64,000 nucleotides of DNA from Candidatus Eubacterium faecigallinarum (GCA_019115455.1 DXDN01000005.1:62001-126000), one strand, 5' to 3'. Numbered from the stretch's first letter, positions 51,213 through 60,973 are shown. The notes: a model not told the origin generated them from the sequence alone. Translations and numbers: made by a program.

Positions 51213-54200
51213 GTGAAATACAACCTTAAAACGGACAATTACCGTAAATTTGATGTGTTCAAGGATAATATAATGTATCCTCGTTCATACTTTATTCCCT
51301 TTGCGTCATTGGCAGAGCTGGAGGGGGCTGACATCAGAAATGAAAGATATAAATCCTCCATGGTGGAATGCCTGTCAGGCGAATGGGATTTTGTTTATTA
51401 TAAAAACGGGCTTGATATCCCGGAAAATTTTGATACGGATAGTATTAATTTTGACAAGGTTAATGTGCCGTCCACCTGGCAGCATACCGGGTACGAGCCT
51501 CCGTATTATCTCAATACACGTTATCAGTTCAAGCCCAATCCACCTGAAATACCGGTGGATTCACCGGCAGGCGTATACAGAAAAATGATTAATATTGAAG
51601 ATACGTCTCAAAATTATTATATCTGCTTTCTCGGTGTTGCGGGAGCTTTTGACCTCTTTTGCAACGGGGAGTATGTGGGCTACAGCGAGGGCAGCCATAA
51701 TACGTCCCAATTTGAGCTGAATAAATTTTTACACGAAGGTGATAACGAGATAGTTGTTCTTAATCATAAGTGGAGCAACGGTACATACCTTGAATGTCAG
51801 GATATGTTCAGGTGCAACGGAATTTTCCGCGATGTTCTTTTGTATAAGACCGGAAATAATTCTGTCTATGATTTTGGCATTAATACTAAATGCATAGATA
51901 ACAACAGTTTTTCGCTGGAGATTGCGCCGTCGTTAAAACTCACCGACGAATGCCAGCTTACGGCTTTCATTTACGATGACGGAAAGCTGATGGCGACAAA
52001 ATCAGTGAATGTTTCGGCGGACAATATATGCGCAATTACTTTTGACAGTCTAAGCGTGAATAAATGGTCAGCGGAAAATCCTTATCTCTATGAGCTTATC
52101 ATAACCCTGTCGCAGGAACAGGATATAATTGAGGTAATAAAAAAGAATATCGGCTTTAAGCACATTGAAATAAAGGGAAACGTTTTCTATTTCAATAACA
52201 GACCGATAAAGCTGCTGGGTGTAAATCATCACGACACTAACCCTAAAACAGGCTATGTCCTTACACCTGAGGAAATGGAGAGGGATGTCAGGATAATTAA
52301 GGAGTTTAACGCAAACTGCATCAGAACCTCCCATTATCCTCCTGACCCGATGTTCCTTGATTTCTGCGACCTGTACGGAATTTATGTTGTCGACGAGGCA
52401 GATATAGAAACACACGGATGTGAAACTGAACTTCACAAACGAGGAATATGCTCCCATAATCCACAGTGGAAAGAGCATTACCGTGACAGAGTGTACCGCA
52501 TGTTTGAGCGTGACAAGAATCATCCGTCAATTACCATGTGGTCTCTGGGAAATGAAGCTCACGGTTATTCAAACCAGGATTACTGCTACGATATGCTAAA
52601 AAAACTGACCTCCATTCCGATTCATTATGAGGGAGTTTGCAGGACAAAGCGTTGGGCATATGATGTGCTTTCACAGATGTACACTTGGCCGTCAGTGTGT
52701 GAAAAAATTGCAGCTGGTCGTGGTCTGCCGTCCAAATATTACAAGAAACCGTTTTTCCTGTGTGAATATGCTCATGCAATGGGTGTAGGTGCAGGTGAGC
52801 TTGAGAGATATATGGAATGCTTCTACAGCGCTGATAATATGCTTGGCGGATGCATATGGGAATTTGCCGACCATGCGGTATATCATGAAAACGGTACATA
52901 TAAGTATACTTACGGCGGCGACCACGGCGAGCTTAAGCATGACAGCAATTTCTGCGTTGACGGATTGTTTTATCCTGACAGAACTCCACATTCAGGCGCT
53001 TATCAGATGAAAAACTGTTACCGTCCGGTAAGAGCTTCTAAAAATGGCATAACAAGCTATTCATTCCGTAGCCGTAAATATTTTGAAAAAGCTCAGCTTA
53101 CGGTGAAATATTCTGTTATAGAAAACGGCGTGGCTGTTAAAGACGGTGAATTTGAACTGAATGTAAAGCCTCAGTCAACTGAAAAAATATCCATAGATAA
53201 ATTTGACTATAATAAGAAAAATAACACTGTAATACGCTTTGAGTATTTTAAGCAGGAGCGTGAGGTCGCCGCTGAGGAGATTGTGCTTTCTGAGGGTGAG
53301 CTTCAGCCACAAATGAACAATCAGCCGCCGCAGGTGCGTGAGAGTGAAAAACGACTGTTTGTTGATTTTGAAAACGGCAGTATGATATTCAATAAGGATA
53401 CCGGATTTATTGATTCATATGTTTATTGCGGCAGGGAACTTGTAAATCAAACTCCGTCCAGCGACTTTAAAGGAATCGGACTTCAGTTTTACAGAGCGCC
53501 GCTTGATAATGATATGTATATTAATCTGCTGTGGAAGAGATACAGACTTGACGCTCAGTCTACTTTCGTCAGCAAATGCAGGCATGAAATCAAAAGCGAC
53601 AGCCTCGAGATAACAGCAAAAATAAAGGTTAAAACTCCGATAAAACTCAAGGTGGCAAGCGCCCTGATGAAGCTGTCGGTATATAACGACGGTTCAATCA
53701 AAGTCGATTACCGCTGTGTCGGCGCAGGAGTGGTTAAATTTATTCCGCGCTTCGGCGCTCAGCTGGAGATGCCCAGATCTTTTGACAATGTAAAGTATTA
53801 CGGTCTCGGACCGTATGTAAATCTGCCTGATTTTAAGGAGCATGCTCTGACCGGAATATACGAAACCACTGTCAGCCAAATGCACGAGAACTATATTAAA
53901 CCTCAGGAGAGCGCCACCAGGTGCCAGACGAGGTTTGCTCAGATAACAGATGATGACGGAGTAGGTCTGCGCTTTGAGGCAATCGGCAAGCCGTTTGTAT
54001 TCTCAGCCAATACATATACTCCTCAGCTTTGCGCAAGAGCATGTCACAGGGAAGACCTGCCGGATTACACAACCTGCGTTAATATAGACGCCGAGGTGCT
54101 GGGAGCAGGCTCAAACTCCTGCGGCCCCCTTACCTCAAAGAAATACCGTGTCGGTTCCCTCAGGGGTAAAACACTGTCTTTCCTGATTAAGCCTTTAGGT

Positions 54201-54218
54201 GAAGAACAGAATGTATAG
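51213..54218 (+). CDS. lacZ: Glycoside hydrolase family 2 beta-galactosidase
   Basis: The 1001-aa protein has the five-domain LacZ layout: sugar-binding domain (about 50-210), beta domains, the barrel (about 325-620) and a C-terminal Bgal small-chain domain. The acid/base is E448 in WSLGNEAHG and the nucleophile E518 in FFLCEYAHAMG. LGVNHHDTNP and RTSHYPPDP also belong to the family. It should split lactose and related galactosides in the cytoplasm. GTG 51213 follows AGGAGGT. It overlaps acpS by eight bases. Confidence 0.94.
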   Translation: MKYNLKTDNYRKFDVFKDNIMYPRSYFIPFASLAELEGADIRNERYKSSMVECLSGEWDFVYYKNGLDIPENFDTDSINFDKVNVPSTWQHTGYEPPYYLNTRYQFKPNPPEIPVDSPAGVYRKMINIEDTSQNYYICFLGVAGAFDLFCNGEYVGYSEGSHNTSQFELNKFLHEGDNEIVVLNHKWSNGTYLECQDMFRCNGIFRDVLLYKTGNNSVYDFGINTKCIDNNSFSLEIAPSLKLTDECQLTAFIYDDGKLMATKSVNVSADNICAITFDSLSVNKWSAENPYLYELIITLSQEQDIIEVIKKNIGFKHIEIKGNVFYFNNRPIKLLGVNHHDTNPKTGYVLTPEEMERDVRIIKEFNANCIRTSHYPPDPMFLDFCDLYGIYVVDEADIETHGCETELHKRGICSHNPQWKEHYRDRVYRMFERDKNHPSITMWSLGNEAHGYSNQDYCYDMLKKLTSIPIHYEGVCRTKRWAYDVLSQMYTWPSVCEKIAAGRGLPSKYYKKPFFLCEYAHAMGVGAGELERYMECFYSADNMLGGCIWEFADHAVYHENGTYKYTYGGDHGELKHDSNFCVDGLFYPDRTPHSGAYQMKNCYRPVRASKNGITSYSFRSRKYFEKAQLTVKYSVIENGVAVKDGEFELNVKPQSTEKISIDKFDYNKKNNTVIRFEYFKQEREVAAEEIVLSEGELQPQMNNQPPQVRESEKRLFVDFENGSMIFNKDTGFIDSYVYCGRELVNQTPSSDFKGIGLQFYRAPLDNDMYINLLWKRYRLDAQSTFVSKCRHEIKSDSLEITAKIKVKTPIKLKVASALMKLSVYNDGSIKVDYRCVGAGVVKFIPRFGAQLEMPRSFDNVKYYGLGPYVNLPDFKEHALTGIYETTVSQMHENYIKPQESATRCQTRFAQITDDDGVGLRFEAIGKPFVFSANTYTPQLCARACHREDLPDYTTCVNIDAEVLGAGSNSCGPLTSKKYRVGSLRGKTLSFLIKPLGEEQNV

Positions 54219-54522
54219 TATAGGAACTGATATTGTAAAGATATCACGAATAGAAAAAAATCTACAAAACGAATCATTTTTAAGCAGGGTGTTTACTGCC
54301 AATGAAATTGAATATTGTAAAAAAGCGGAGAATTTTGCCGGAGTTTTTGCCGCCAAGGAAGCCTATTTTAAAGCGGCAGGTACCGGAATCGTTTTTCCGC
54401 TGACGGATGTTGAGATATTGCATACCGCTCAGGGCAAGCCGTATATCAGCGGCAGGGATAACTGTGCGGTGTCCATATCCCACGACGGCGACTACGCTGT
54501 TGCTACGGTTATAATTTGGTGA
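54211..54522 (+). CDS. acpS: Holo-(acyl-carrier-protein) synthase
   Basis: The 103-aa protein starts YSIGTDIVKISRIEKN, with the magnesium-binding aspartate D7, and has FAAKEAYFKAAGTG and SISHDGDYAVATVII. It attaches phosphopantetheine to acyl carrier protein. ATG 54211 is eight bases after AGGTGA, within the lacZ end, and the normal 100-125 aa length supports it. acpS next to nnr is a common pair. Confidence 0.93.
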   Translation: MYSIGTDIVKISRIEKNLQNESFLSRVFTANEIEYCKKAENFAGVFAAKEAYFKAAGTGIVFPLTDVEILHTAQGKPYISGRDNCAVSISHDGDYAVATVIIW

Positions 54523-54526
54523 TAGT

Positions 54527-56035
54527 ATGAGAATTCTTACAGCTAAGCAGATAAAACAGGTGGAGGAAAGAGCCTTTTCCAGCGGCTTTACCGAAGAGGG
54601 TCTTATGCTCAAGGCAGGCACCGCCTGCTTCAATATGATAATGAAATATTATTCCGATGACATCGCCCAAAAGAAGATTGCGGTGATATGCGGCAACGGC
54701 AAGAATGCCGGCGACGGATTTGTCATCGCCGACCTGCTGTCAAAGGCGGGGGCTGACGCCAGTATTGTTCTGGCTGATAAGGCGCCTTATCTCAGGGAGC
54801 CTCTGATGTATTTTGACGAGGCGGTTTCTCACGGAGTAAAGGATTATTATTTTGCTGAGTATGATTTTGACTGCGATATCATTGTTGACTGTATTTTCGG
54901 CATAGGCTTTCACGGCGAGCCTAAGGCGCCCTTCGGCGATGTTTTTGACGCAGTAAACAATTCCTCGGCCAAGGTTATCAGCATTGACACGCCCAGCGGA
55001 ACTGACGCTACCACGGGAGAAGTGATAAACGCAGTCAAAGCGGATATGACAATAGCTATCTCAACGCTGAAATATGCCCATGTTCTGCCGCCTGCAAATT
55101 CATTTTGCGGAAAAGTTGTAACGGTTAATATTGGCATACCTGAAAGGTGTTATGACACGGATTACGCTATGACGATAACTAAGGCAGAAGTGAAAAAGTG
55201 TTTCCCCCCACGGGATAAAAATTCTCACAAGGGTTCTTTCGGCAGACAGCTTAATGTGTGCGGCTCATATCTTATGCCGGGAGCGGCAGTGATATGCGCA
55301 AAGGCGGCGCTTAAAACAGGAGTGGGGCTTCTCAAATGCCTGTTTCCTAAATCTATGTACCCGGTAATAACTTCGCGTCTTATCCAGCCGCTGTTCTGCC
55401 CTGTGTGCGAGAATGAATCGAAAACTGTTTCAATAGGCGCTATGAATGATATCTTTGAGCAGCTTAAATGGGCAAACAGCGTAGTTGTCGGATGCGGCTT
55501 GGGCAATAACGACGACACTCAGGTGGTGGTGGGTCAAATTATAAAATCTGCCGATATCCCGATGGTTTTGGACGCTGACGGCATAAATGCCATAACTTCC
55601 TTCATAGATATAATTAAGGATAAGAAAGCGCCCCTGGTAATTACTCCCCATCCTGCCGAAATGGCAAGGCTGATAGGCGAGGATACCGCATATGTTCAGT
55701 CGCACCGCACGGATGTGGCAAAAGCCTTTGCCAAGGAGAACGGCGTTGTTGTTGTTCTTAAGGGTGCAAATACCGTGGTTACTGACGGCAGTCAGCTCTT
55801 TATCAATATGAACGGCAATCCCGGTATGGCAATGGGCGGAACAGGCGATATGCTCTCGGGCATGATAGGCTCGTTTTTGGCTCAGGGAATGACTGCTTTG
55901 GATGCTGCCAAATCAGCCGTATTTATTCACGGACTCTGCGGTGATATAACCGCTCGTGAGATTTCACAGCGGGGAATGACTACGGATGATATGATTTCCC
56001 TTTTAGGCGCTTTGATGTCCGAATTTGAGGCATAG
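54527..56035 (+). CDS. nnr: Bifunctional NAD(P)H-hydrate epimerase and dehydratase
   Basis: The 502-aa protein joins an N-terminal YjeF_N epimerase (about residues 1-205, with CGNGKNAGDGFVIA and VDCIFGIGFHGE) to a C-terminal ADP-dependent dehydratase of the ribokinase fold (about 225-500, KGSFGRQLNVCGS, GCGLGNND, TPHPAEMARL and GNPGMAMGGTGDMLSGMIG). Together they repair damaged hydrated NADH and NADPH. The start ATG is four bases after acpS. Confidence 0.95.
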   Translation: MRILTAKQIKQVEERAFSSGFTEEGLMLKAGTACFNMIMKYYSDDIAQKKIAVICGNGKNAGDGFVIADLLSKAGADASIVLADKAPYLREPLMYFDEAVSHGVKDYYFAEYDFDCDIIVDCIFGIGFHGEPKAPFGDVFDAVNNSSAKVISIDTPSGTDATTGEVINAVKADMTIAISTLKYAHVLPPANSFCGKVVTVNIGIPERCYDTDYAMTITKAEVKKCFPPRDKNSHKGSFGRQLNVCGSYLMPGAAVICAKAALKTGVGLLKCLFPKSMYPVITSRLIQPLFCPVCENESKTVSIGAMNDIFEQLKWANSVVVGCGLGNNDDTQVVVGQIIKSADIPMVLDADGINAITSFIDIIKDKKAPLVITPHPAEMARLIGEDTAYVQSHRTDVAKAFAKENGVVVVLKGANTVVTDGSQLFINMNGNPGMAMGGTGDMLSGMIGSFLAQGMTALDAAKSAVFIHGLCGDITAREISQRGMTTDDMISLLGALMSEFEA

Positions 56036-56053
56036 CCGCTGGGACTGATTTTT

Positions 56054-56536
56054 TTGAAAAAGATAATACCTTTATCTCTTATATTGCTGCTGCTTTTTTC
56101 AGGCTGCAAAATAAAAAACTATACCCCCGAAATTCCCGTGACGCTGGAACAGAACGTCAAGGTAACTTCGGGGGATTTTTCGTATGACTGCGTAATTTGT
56201 AAAACCGAGAGTGCTGTGTCGGTAACAGTCGATTCTACTGCGGCAAAAGGACTGGTTATGGTATATGACGGCAAGGCGCTGAGCTTTAGCTTCGCAGGTT
56301 TTTCCTATGAAGTTGACGGCAGTAATTTTGAAAGAAAAAATCCTGCTATAGTTATTTACGAGGTGTTTGATTACATAAATTCCGCCAGTCAGCTTAACGC
56401 GAGAAAAATTGACGGCGGCTTTAAATATGAGGGCAAAATATCTCTTGGAGATTTTGTGCTGATACAAAATGAGGATAACAGCTTTGACAGCCTGACAGTC
56501 AAATCGGCAGATTATAAAATTCAGTTTATTAATTGA
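56054..56536 (+). CDS. Small lipoprotein, unknown function
   Basis: Starting at TTG 56054 the 160-aa protein has a lipoprotein signal ending LFSGC (C18). A beta-rich outside domain follows with no motif I know. The pattern (export signal, short beta domain, no catalytic residues) resembles small outer-face lipoproteins. It lies 18 bases after nnr and ends before a terminator, so it is probably the last gene of the lacZ unit. The ribosome site for the TTG is weak (GGGACT). Confidence 0.65.
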   Translation: MKKIIPLSLILLLLFSGCKIKNYTPEIPVTLEQNVKVTSGDFSYDCVICKTESAVSVTVDSTAAKGLVMVYDGKALSFSFAGFSYEVDGSNFERKNPAIVIYEVFDYINSASQLNARKIDGGFKYEGKISLGDFVLIQNEDNSFDSLTVKSADYKIQFIN

Positions 56537-56542
56537 ATAATA

Positions 56543-56577
56543 AAAACGGGAACCGAAGCATTAACTGCCGGTTCCCG
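56543..56577 (-). terminator. Terminator of the ireB unit
   Basis: CGGGAACCG / CGGTTCCCG (56547-56555 and 56569-56577) pair with a U-rich tail read leftward. Confidence 0.75.
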
Positions 56578-56583
56578 CAATTG

Positions 56584-56874
56584 TTATTTCATGGCTCTCT
56601 CAAGCCATACTGCGCCCAAATCAAGGGCGTTGAAAAGTCCGTTCTTTTCACTCTTTTTGACTATTTTTTCCTTTGGTGATACGTCAGGGTCGGTGTTGAG
56701 AAGCTGAATAACGACCTTGCCTGAAAGCTTAATATCCTCAAGCTGTGAGTCATCAAGCACATTAAGACATATTACATAAGGGTCGCTCATATTGCCGTAG
56801 TAAATCGTCTTTCCGCATCTTACCAAAGGTTTACCTTTGTATTCAAGGAATTTCTGCTTTTTGCTTTCCGCCAA
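56584..56874 (-). CDS. Small conserved-looking protein downstream of ireB
   Basis: This 96-aa, lysine-rich protein has no signal or membrane helix. It has a beta-rich N-terminus (EYKGKPLVRCGKTIYYG) and a C-terminal helix ending in LGAVWLERAMK. I recognise no family. It starts 15 bases after ireB with AGGAGGGTT before its ATG and ends at a terminator. The pair is likely a two-gene unit; a link to cell-wall kinase signalling is only suggested by that context. Confidence 0.65.
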   Translation of the reverse strand: MAESKKQKFLEYKGKPLVRCGKTIYYGNMSDPYVICLNVLDDSQLEDIKLSGKVVIQLLNTDPDVSPKEKIVKKSEKNGLFNALDLGAVWLERAMK

Positions 56875-56889
56875 AGATAACCCTCCTTT

Positions 56890-57132
56890 TTAATCGAGGT
56901 AGGACTTTACCATTGCCGCCATAAGCTCGTCGCGGTCAATTCTCCTTATAAGACTTCTTGCGTTGTTATGAGTGGTGATATATGTCGGGTCCTCTGAAAG
57001 TAGGTAGCCGACTATCTGGTTGATCGGATTGTATCCCTTTTCCTGCAAAGCGTCAAAAACCTGGGTAAGGGTATCTTTCATAATGTCTTCCTTCTCGTCG
57101 CCGAGCCTGAAAGTCATTGTTTTATCCGTCAT
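56890..57132 (-). CDS. ireB: IreB-family regulatory phosphoprotein (UPF0297)
   Basis: The 80-aa protein matches Ire[29 protein letters not shown] followed by [16 protein letters not shown]. In enterococci IreB is phosphorylated by the kinase IreK and affects cephalosporin resistance. The usual neighbours ruvX/yqgF and a UPF0473 gene are not present; a short unrelated gene follows. GGGGGTGA precedes the ATG. Its promoter lies at 57167-57195. Confidence 0.93.
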   Translation of the reverse strand: MTDKTMTFRLGDEKEDIMKDTLTQVFDALQEKGYNPINQIVGYLLSEDPTYITTHNNARSLIRRIDRDELMAAMVKSYLD

Positions 57133-57166
57133 GGTAAAGTCACCCCCTTTGAATAATTACATAATA

Positions 57167-57195
57167 ATTATATACACAATCGCTCAAAAATACAA
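57167..57195 (-). promoter_or_regulatory. Promoter of ireB
   Basis: On the minus strand TTGTAT (57195-57190), 17 bp, TATAAT (57172-57167). Confidence 0.7.
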
Positions 57196-57236
57196 TACCT
57201 TTTTTCATTATATTTGCTTTATTATTGCCAAAAGTC

Positions 57237-57266
57237 TTGACTTAATGCGCTTTTATGGTTTATAAT
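57237..57266 (+). promoter_or_regulatory. Promoter of pheST
   Basis: TTGACT (57237-57242), 18 bp, TATAAT (57261-57266). Transcription begins near 57273, just before the T-box. Confidence 0.75.
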
Positions 57267-57274
57267 CTCATTAA

Positions 57275-57528
57275 TATGCAAAAGCAGTGACCGGGTGTAA
57301 GTAGTTGTGACGACGGTATTTCAGAGAGTGTGCGGCAGGTGAAAGCACATATCAATCGCATAACGAATTTCAGCCCGTGAGCCTCCTGCGAGAAAGTAAG
57401 CAGGACGTGTGACCGCGTTAGGGTCAGGGTGATTTTCGCCCGCAGAGCGGCAGCCAAGCGGCTGCAATTTGAGTGGTACCACGGATATGTTCCGCCTCAT
57501 TATTGTATGAGGCGGATTTTTATTTTTA
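57275..57528 (+). promoter_or_regulatory. T-box riboswitch controlling pheST
   Basis: The leader has the conserved T-box bulge GAGTGGTACCACGG (57470-57483). An intrinsic terminator follows with arms CCGCCTCA/TGAGGCGG (about 57492-57517) and a TTTTTATTTTT tail. Upstream, the CAGAGAGTG and AGTA-like motifs mark Stem I, and the specifier region reads GAATTTCAG with a likely UUC (Phe) codon near 57369-57371. Uncharged tRNA-Phe should stabilise the antiterminator and permit pheS-pheT transcription. Confidence 0.85.
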
Positions 57529-57540
57529 TTGGAGGTAAGT

Positions 57541-58596
57541 ATGGAAGAAAAAATTATCGCTTTGAAAAACGAGTTTGAGACAGAACTCGGCAAGGCTGAG
57601 AATCTTGCCGAACTTGAGAACATAAGAGTCGCATACCTCGGCAAAAAGGGCAGCGTTACAGACCTGCTTAAGGGAATGAAGTCCCTTTCAAACGAAGAGA
57701 AAAAAGAATTCGGCAAAAAGGTAAATGAGCTTAAATCATTTGTCGCTGAAAAAATTGAAGATAAAACAAAGGAACTTAAGGAGAAGGAGATTCAGGCTGA
57801 GATAGACCTTATGCCTGAGTTTGATTTGTCCATACCGGCAAAAATTGACCGAGGCTCATATCATCCCATTACGCTTGTTCAGCGTGAATGCGAAAGAGTT
57901 TTTAAGTCAATGGGCTTTACCGTTGAGGATTACAGCGAAGTTGTAACCGACTACGAATGCTTTGAGGCGGTAAATATTCCTAAGCATCATCCGGCTCGTG
58001 ATATGCAGGATACGTATTATCTTGAAAACGGACAGCTTTTGAAATCTCACACCTCTGCCGCTCAGAATGCTATTTACAGAAAATACAGGGATTCCCTTGT
58101 AAACGACGGTGTTCCTATCAAAGCGATTTTCCCCGGTAGATGCTTCAGAAACGAAGCAACAGACGCCTGCCACGAAAACACCTTCTTCCAGATGGAGGGC
58201 GTAATGGTGGACAAGGATATCTCAATATCAAACCTTATCTATTTCATGAAGACCATGCTTTCCGAAGTGTTCAGAAAGGACATTAAGGTAAGACTCCGCC
58301 CGGGATTCTTCCCCTTCGTAGAACCCGGTTTTGAGCTTGACATAAGCTGCCTTATCTGCGGCGGCGACGGATGCCCGTCCTGCAAGCAGAGCGGCTGGCT
58401 TGAGCTTTGTCCCTGCGGTATGATTCATCCCAATGTTTTGGAGATGGGCGGCATTGACCCTGAAAAGTATACGGGCTTTGCTTTCGGTCTCGGTCTTACA
58501 AGACTTGCAATGATGAAATACGGCATCAAAGATATCCGCGACCTGAACAGCGGCAGCCTTAAGAGCCTGTCACAGTTTACGGGCGACGAAGAATAA
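57541..58596 (+). CDS. pheS: Phenylalanyl-tRNA synthetase alpha chain
   Basis: The 351-aa protein has an N-terminal coiled coil (about residues 1-85) and the class II core. The core contains HPARDMQDTYYL, FPGRCFRNEATDACHE, FFQMEGVMVD and FAFGLGLTRLAMMKYGI. A cysteine-rich loop with LICGGDGCPSCKQSGW is present in the family's usual place. ATG 57541 follows GGAGGT. It forms an alpha2-beta2 enzyme with pheT. Confidence 0.97.
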   Translation: MEEKIIALKNEFETELGKAENLAELENIRVAYLGKKGSVTDLLKGMKSLSNEEKKEFGKKVNELKSFVAEKIEDKTKELKEKEIQAEIDLMPEFDLSIPAKIDRGSYHPITLVQRECERVFKSMGFTVEDYSEVVTDYECFEAVNIPKHHPARDMQDTYYLENGQLLKSHTSAAQNAIYRKYRDSLVNDGVPIKAIFPGRCFRNEATDACHENTFFQMEGVMVDKDISISNLIYFMKTMLSEVFRKDIKVRLRPGFFPFVEPGFELDISCLICGGDGCPSCKQSGWLELCPCGMIHPNVLEMGGIDPEKYTGFAFGLGLTRLAMMKYGIKDIRDLNSGSLKSLSQFTGDEE

Positions 58597-58612
58597 GAGG
58601 GGAGGAATAAAA

Positions 58613-60973
58613 ATGTATTTATCTATGAACTGGATATCGGACTTCGTTGATTTTACGGGTCTTGATAAACTTGATCTTATTCACCGCTTTTCACTTTCCA
58701 CTGCCGAGGTTGAAAACGAAATATTCTTTAAAGGCAGCGACATCAGCGGCATTGTAGTTGCTGAGATAAAATCAGTTGAAAATCATCCCGATTCAAAAAA
58801 GCTTCATCTACTTAAGGTGGACGCCGGCGACGGTGAGCTTGTGGACGTTGTCTGCGGTGCTCCTAACGTAAGAGTCGGACTTAAAACAGCATTTGCTAAA
58901 GTTGGCGCCCATATCGGCGATATAGAGATAGCTCCGAGAAAACTTGCCGGCTATACATCAAACGGAATGTGCTGTTCTGAAAAGGAAATAGGTATCAGCG
59001 ACGACAATTCCGGAATTATGGAGATAACCGACGACCTTGAAAACGGAACGGATATCAAAGAAGCGTATCAGGTAGACGATATTATTTTTGAGGTGGATAA
59101 CAAATCCCTCACTAACCGTCCCGATCTCTGGGGTCATTACGGTATCGCACGTGAATTTGCAGCCCTTGCAGGCAGGGAACTTAAGCCCCTCGATGTTGCG
59201 GATCTTTCAAAATATGATAACCTGCCCAAGGTTGACCTTAAAATCGAAGATGACCTTTGCCAGAGATATTCATGCCTTCAAGTTGAAAATATCAACACCA
59301 GCATAAGCCCTGTAAATATGCGTATCAGACTTTACTACTGCGGCATGAGGGCAATCAATTTCCTTGCCGACCTTACCAACTATCTTATGCTTGAAATGGG
59401 TCAGCCGATGCATGCCTTTGACTCCCGTAAGGTTGAAAAAATAAGAATAAAGCGCTTTGAAAAACCCTTCGTTTTCCGTACTCTTGACGGTGTTGACAGA
59501 AATATTGACGAAAACACACTGATGATCTGCAACGGCGACACTCCTGTTGCTATCGCAGGAATCATGGGCGGACTTGACAGCGAAATCGTTGACGATACGA
59601 CAACGCTCACCCTTGAATCTGCAACATTTAATGCAGTTTCTGTTCGTAAATCCACTGTACGTTTGGGCCACAGAACAGACGCGTCAATGCGTTATGAAAA
59701 ATGCCTTGACCCTGAGATGACTGTGCCGGCAATTGCCAGATTTGTAAAGCTTATGACAGATGTGGACAGCGACGCAGTTGTAGTTTCATCACTGACGGAT
59801 GAGTACGCATATCATTACGATACCGTTAAGCTTAGCTTTGACAAGGGCTTTGTTGATAAATATACAGGTATCGAAATCGACAACGACACAATAGTTAGAA
59901 CTCTTTCTGCTCTCGGATTTACTGCCCAGCTTGATAATGACGAGTTTACCGTTACCGTACCCAGCTGGAGAGCAACCAAGGACGTAACGATAAAGGCGGA
60001 TATCATTGAGGAAATAACACGTATTTACGGCTATGACAACTTCGCTGTTCATACGGCAAACGCACCGCTTTATCCCGTCAGACCCGATGTTGAAAAGACT
60101 GACGAGGACGAGATAAAGGATATCCTTGTAAAGCGTTTTTCACTGCATGAGCTTCATTCTTATGTATGGCAGTACTACGATGAGTACAAGGCTCTGGGAA
60201 TTGACGTGGAGGAAAATATCAAGCTCGTAAACGCTACTAACCCGAATATTGAAACTATCCGTAATTCCATTGTTCCGACGCAGCTTTGCCAGGTTAATTC
60301 AAATACTGCTTTCGCTTCCGATTTCGGCGTGTTCGAGGTTGGCAGAGTAATCAAAGGCGTTAAGAGCGACAACCTTTGTGATGAGCGCAAAATGCTTGCC
60401 ATTACTCTCTTCAGCAAGACAAAGTCGGTGGAGTCACTCTATTTTGAGCTTCGTGACATGCTGGCGACAGTAACTGACGATATAAAGCACAAGAGCCTTT
60501 CATACGAGCCGTGCCAGGCAACTCATTCATACGAGCATCCGAGAAATCTTAACACAATTATCTGCGACGGTGTTGAGCTTGGAAGAATAGGCATTGTTCA
60601 TCCTGTTGTTTCAAAGAAAATAGACAAAAAGGCATCCATCGTATTTGCCGAGATAGATGTCAGCAAATTTGCATCGCTTGTCAATGAGAGTATCACATAT
60701 CAGGAGCCGTCAAAGTATCCTGAAATTGATATTGACCTTTCATTTGTAAGCAACAAATATGCTCCGATTGAAGCGGCAGTTAAGGCGGCTGAGTGTCCGC
60801 TTATTAAGAAAGTTGACGTTGTGGACGTGTACAGGGACGAAAACTCCAAGTCCATTACTATCAGAATAACTTTCTCACATCCGGAAAAAACACTTACCCG
60901 TGAAGAGGTAATGGGGGTTACAGACTCCATTATTGACACGCTTGAAAAGTCAGGCATCGCTCTTAAAAAATAA
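58613..60973 (+). CDS. pheT: Phenylalanyl-tRNA synthetase beta chain
   Basis: The 786-aa chain starts with a tRNA-binding OB fold (residues about 40-150, HPDSKKLHLLKVDAG and GYTSNGMCCSEKEIGI). The B3/4 editing domain, B5 domain, catalytic-like core and C-terminal FDX-ACB domain (about 690-786, ending near LTREEVMGVTDS) follow. Length and order are normal. It is 16 bases after pheS and closes the T-box controlled operon. Confidence 0.96.
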   Translation: MYLSMNWISDFVDFTGLDKLDLIHRFSLSTAEVENEIFFKGSDISGIVVAEIKSVENHPDSKKLHLLKVDAGDGELVDVVCGAPNVRVGLKTAFAKVGAHIGDIEIAPRKLAGYTSNGMCCSEKEIGISDDNSGIMEITDDLENGTDIKEAYQVDDIIFEVDNKSLTNRPDLWGHYGIAREFAALAGRELKPLDVADLSKYDNLPKVDLKIEDDLCQRYSCLQVENINTSISPVNMRIRLYYCGMRAINFLADLTNYLMLEMGQPMHAFDSRKVEKIRIKRFEKPFVFRTLDGVDRNIDENTLMICNGDTPVAIAGIMGGLDSEIVDDTTTLTLESATFNAVSVRKSTVRLGHRTDASMRYEKCLDPEMTVPAIARFVKLMTDVDSDAVVVSSLTDEYAYHYDTVKLSFDKGFVDKYTGIEIDNDTIVRTLSALGFTAQLDNDEFTVTVPSWRATKDVTIKADIIEEITRIYGYDNFAVHTANAPLYPVRPDVEKTDEDEIKDILVKRFSLHELHSYVWQYYDEYKALGIDVEENIKLVNATNPNIETIRNSIVPTQLCQVNSNTAFASDFGVFEVGRVIKGVKSDNLCDERKMLAITLFSKTKSVESLYFELRDMLATVTDDIKHKSLSYEPCQATHSYEHPRNLNTIICDGVELGRIGIVHPVVSKKIDKKASIVFAEIDVSKFASLVNESITYQEPSKYPEIDIDLSFVSNKYAPIEAAVKAAECPLIKKVDVVDVYRDENSKSITIRITFSHPEKTLTREEVMGVTDSIIDTLEKSGIALKK

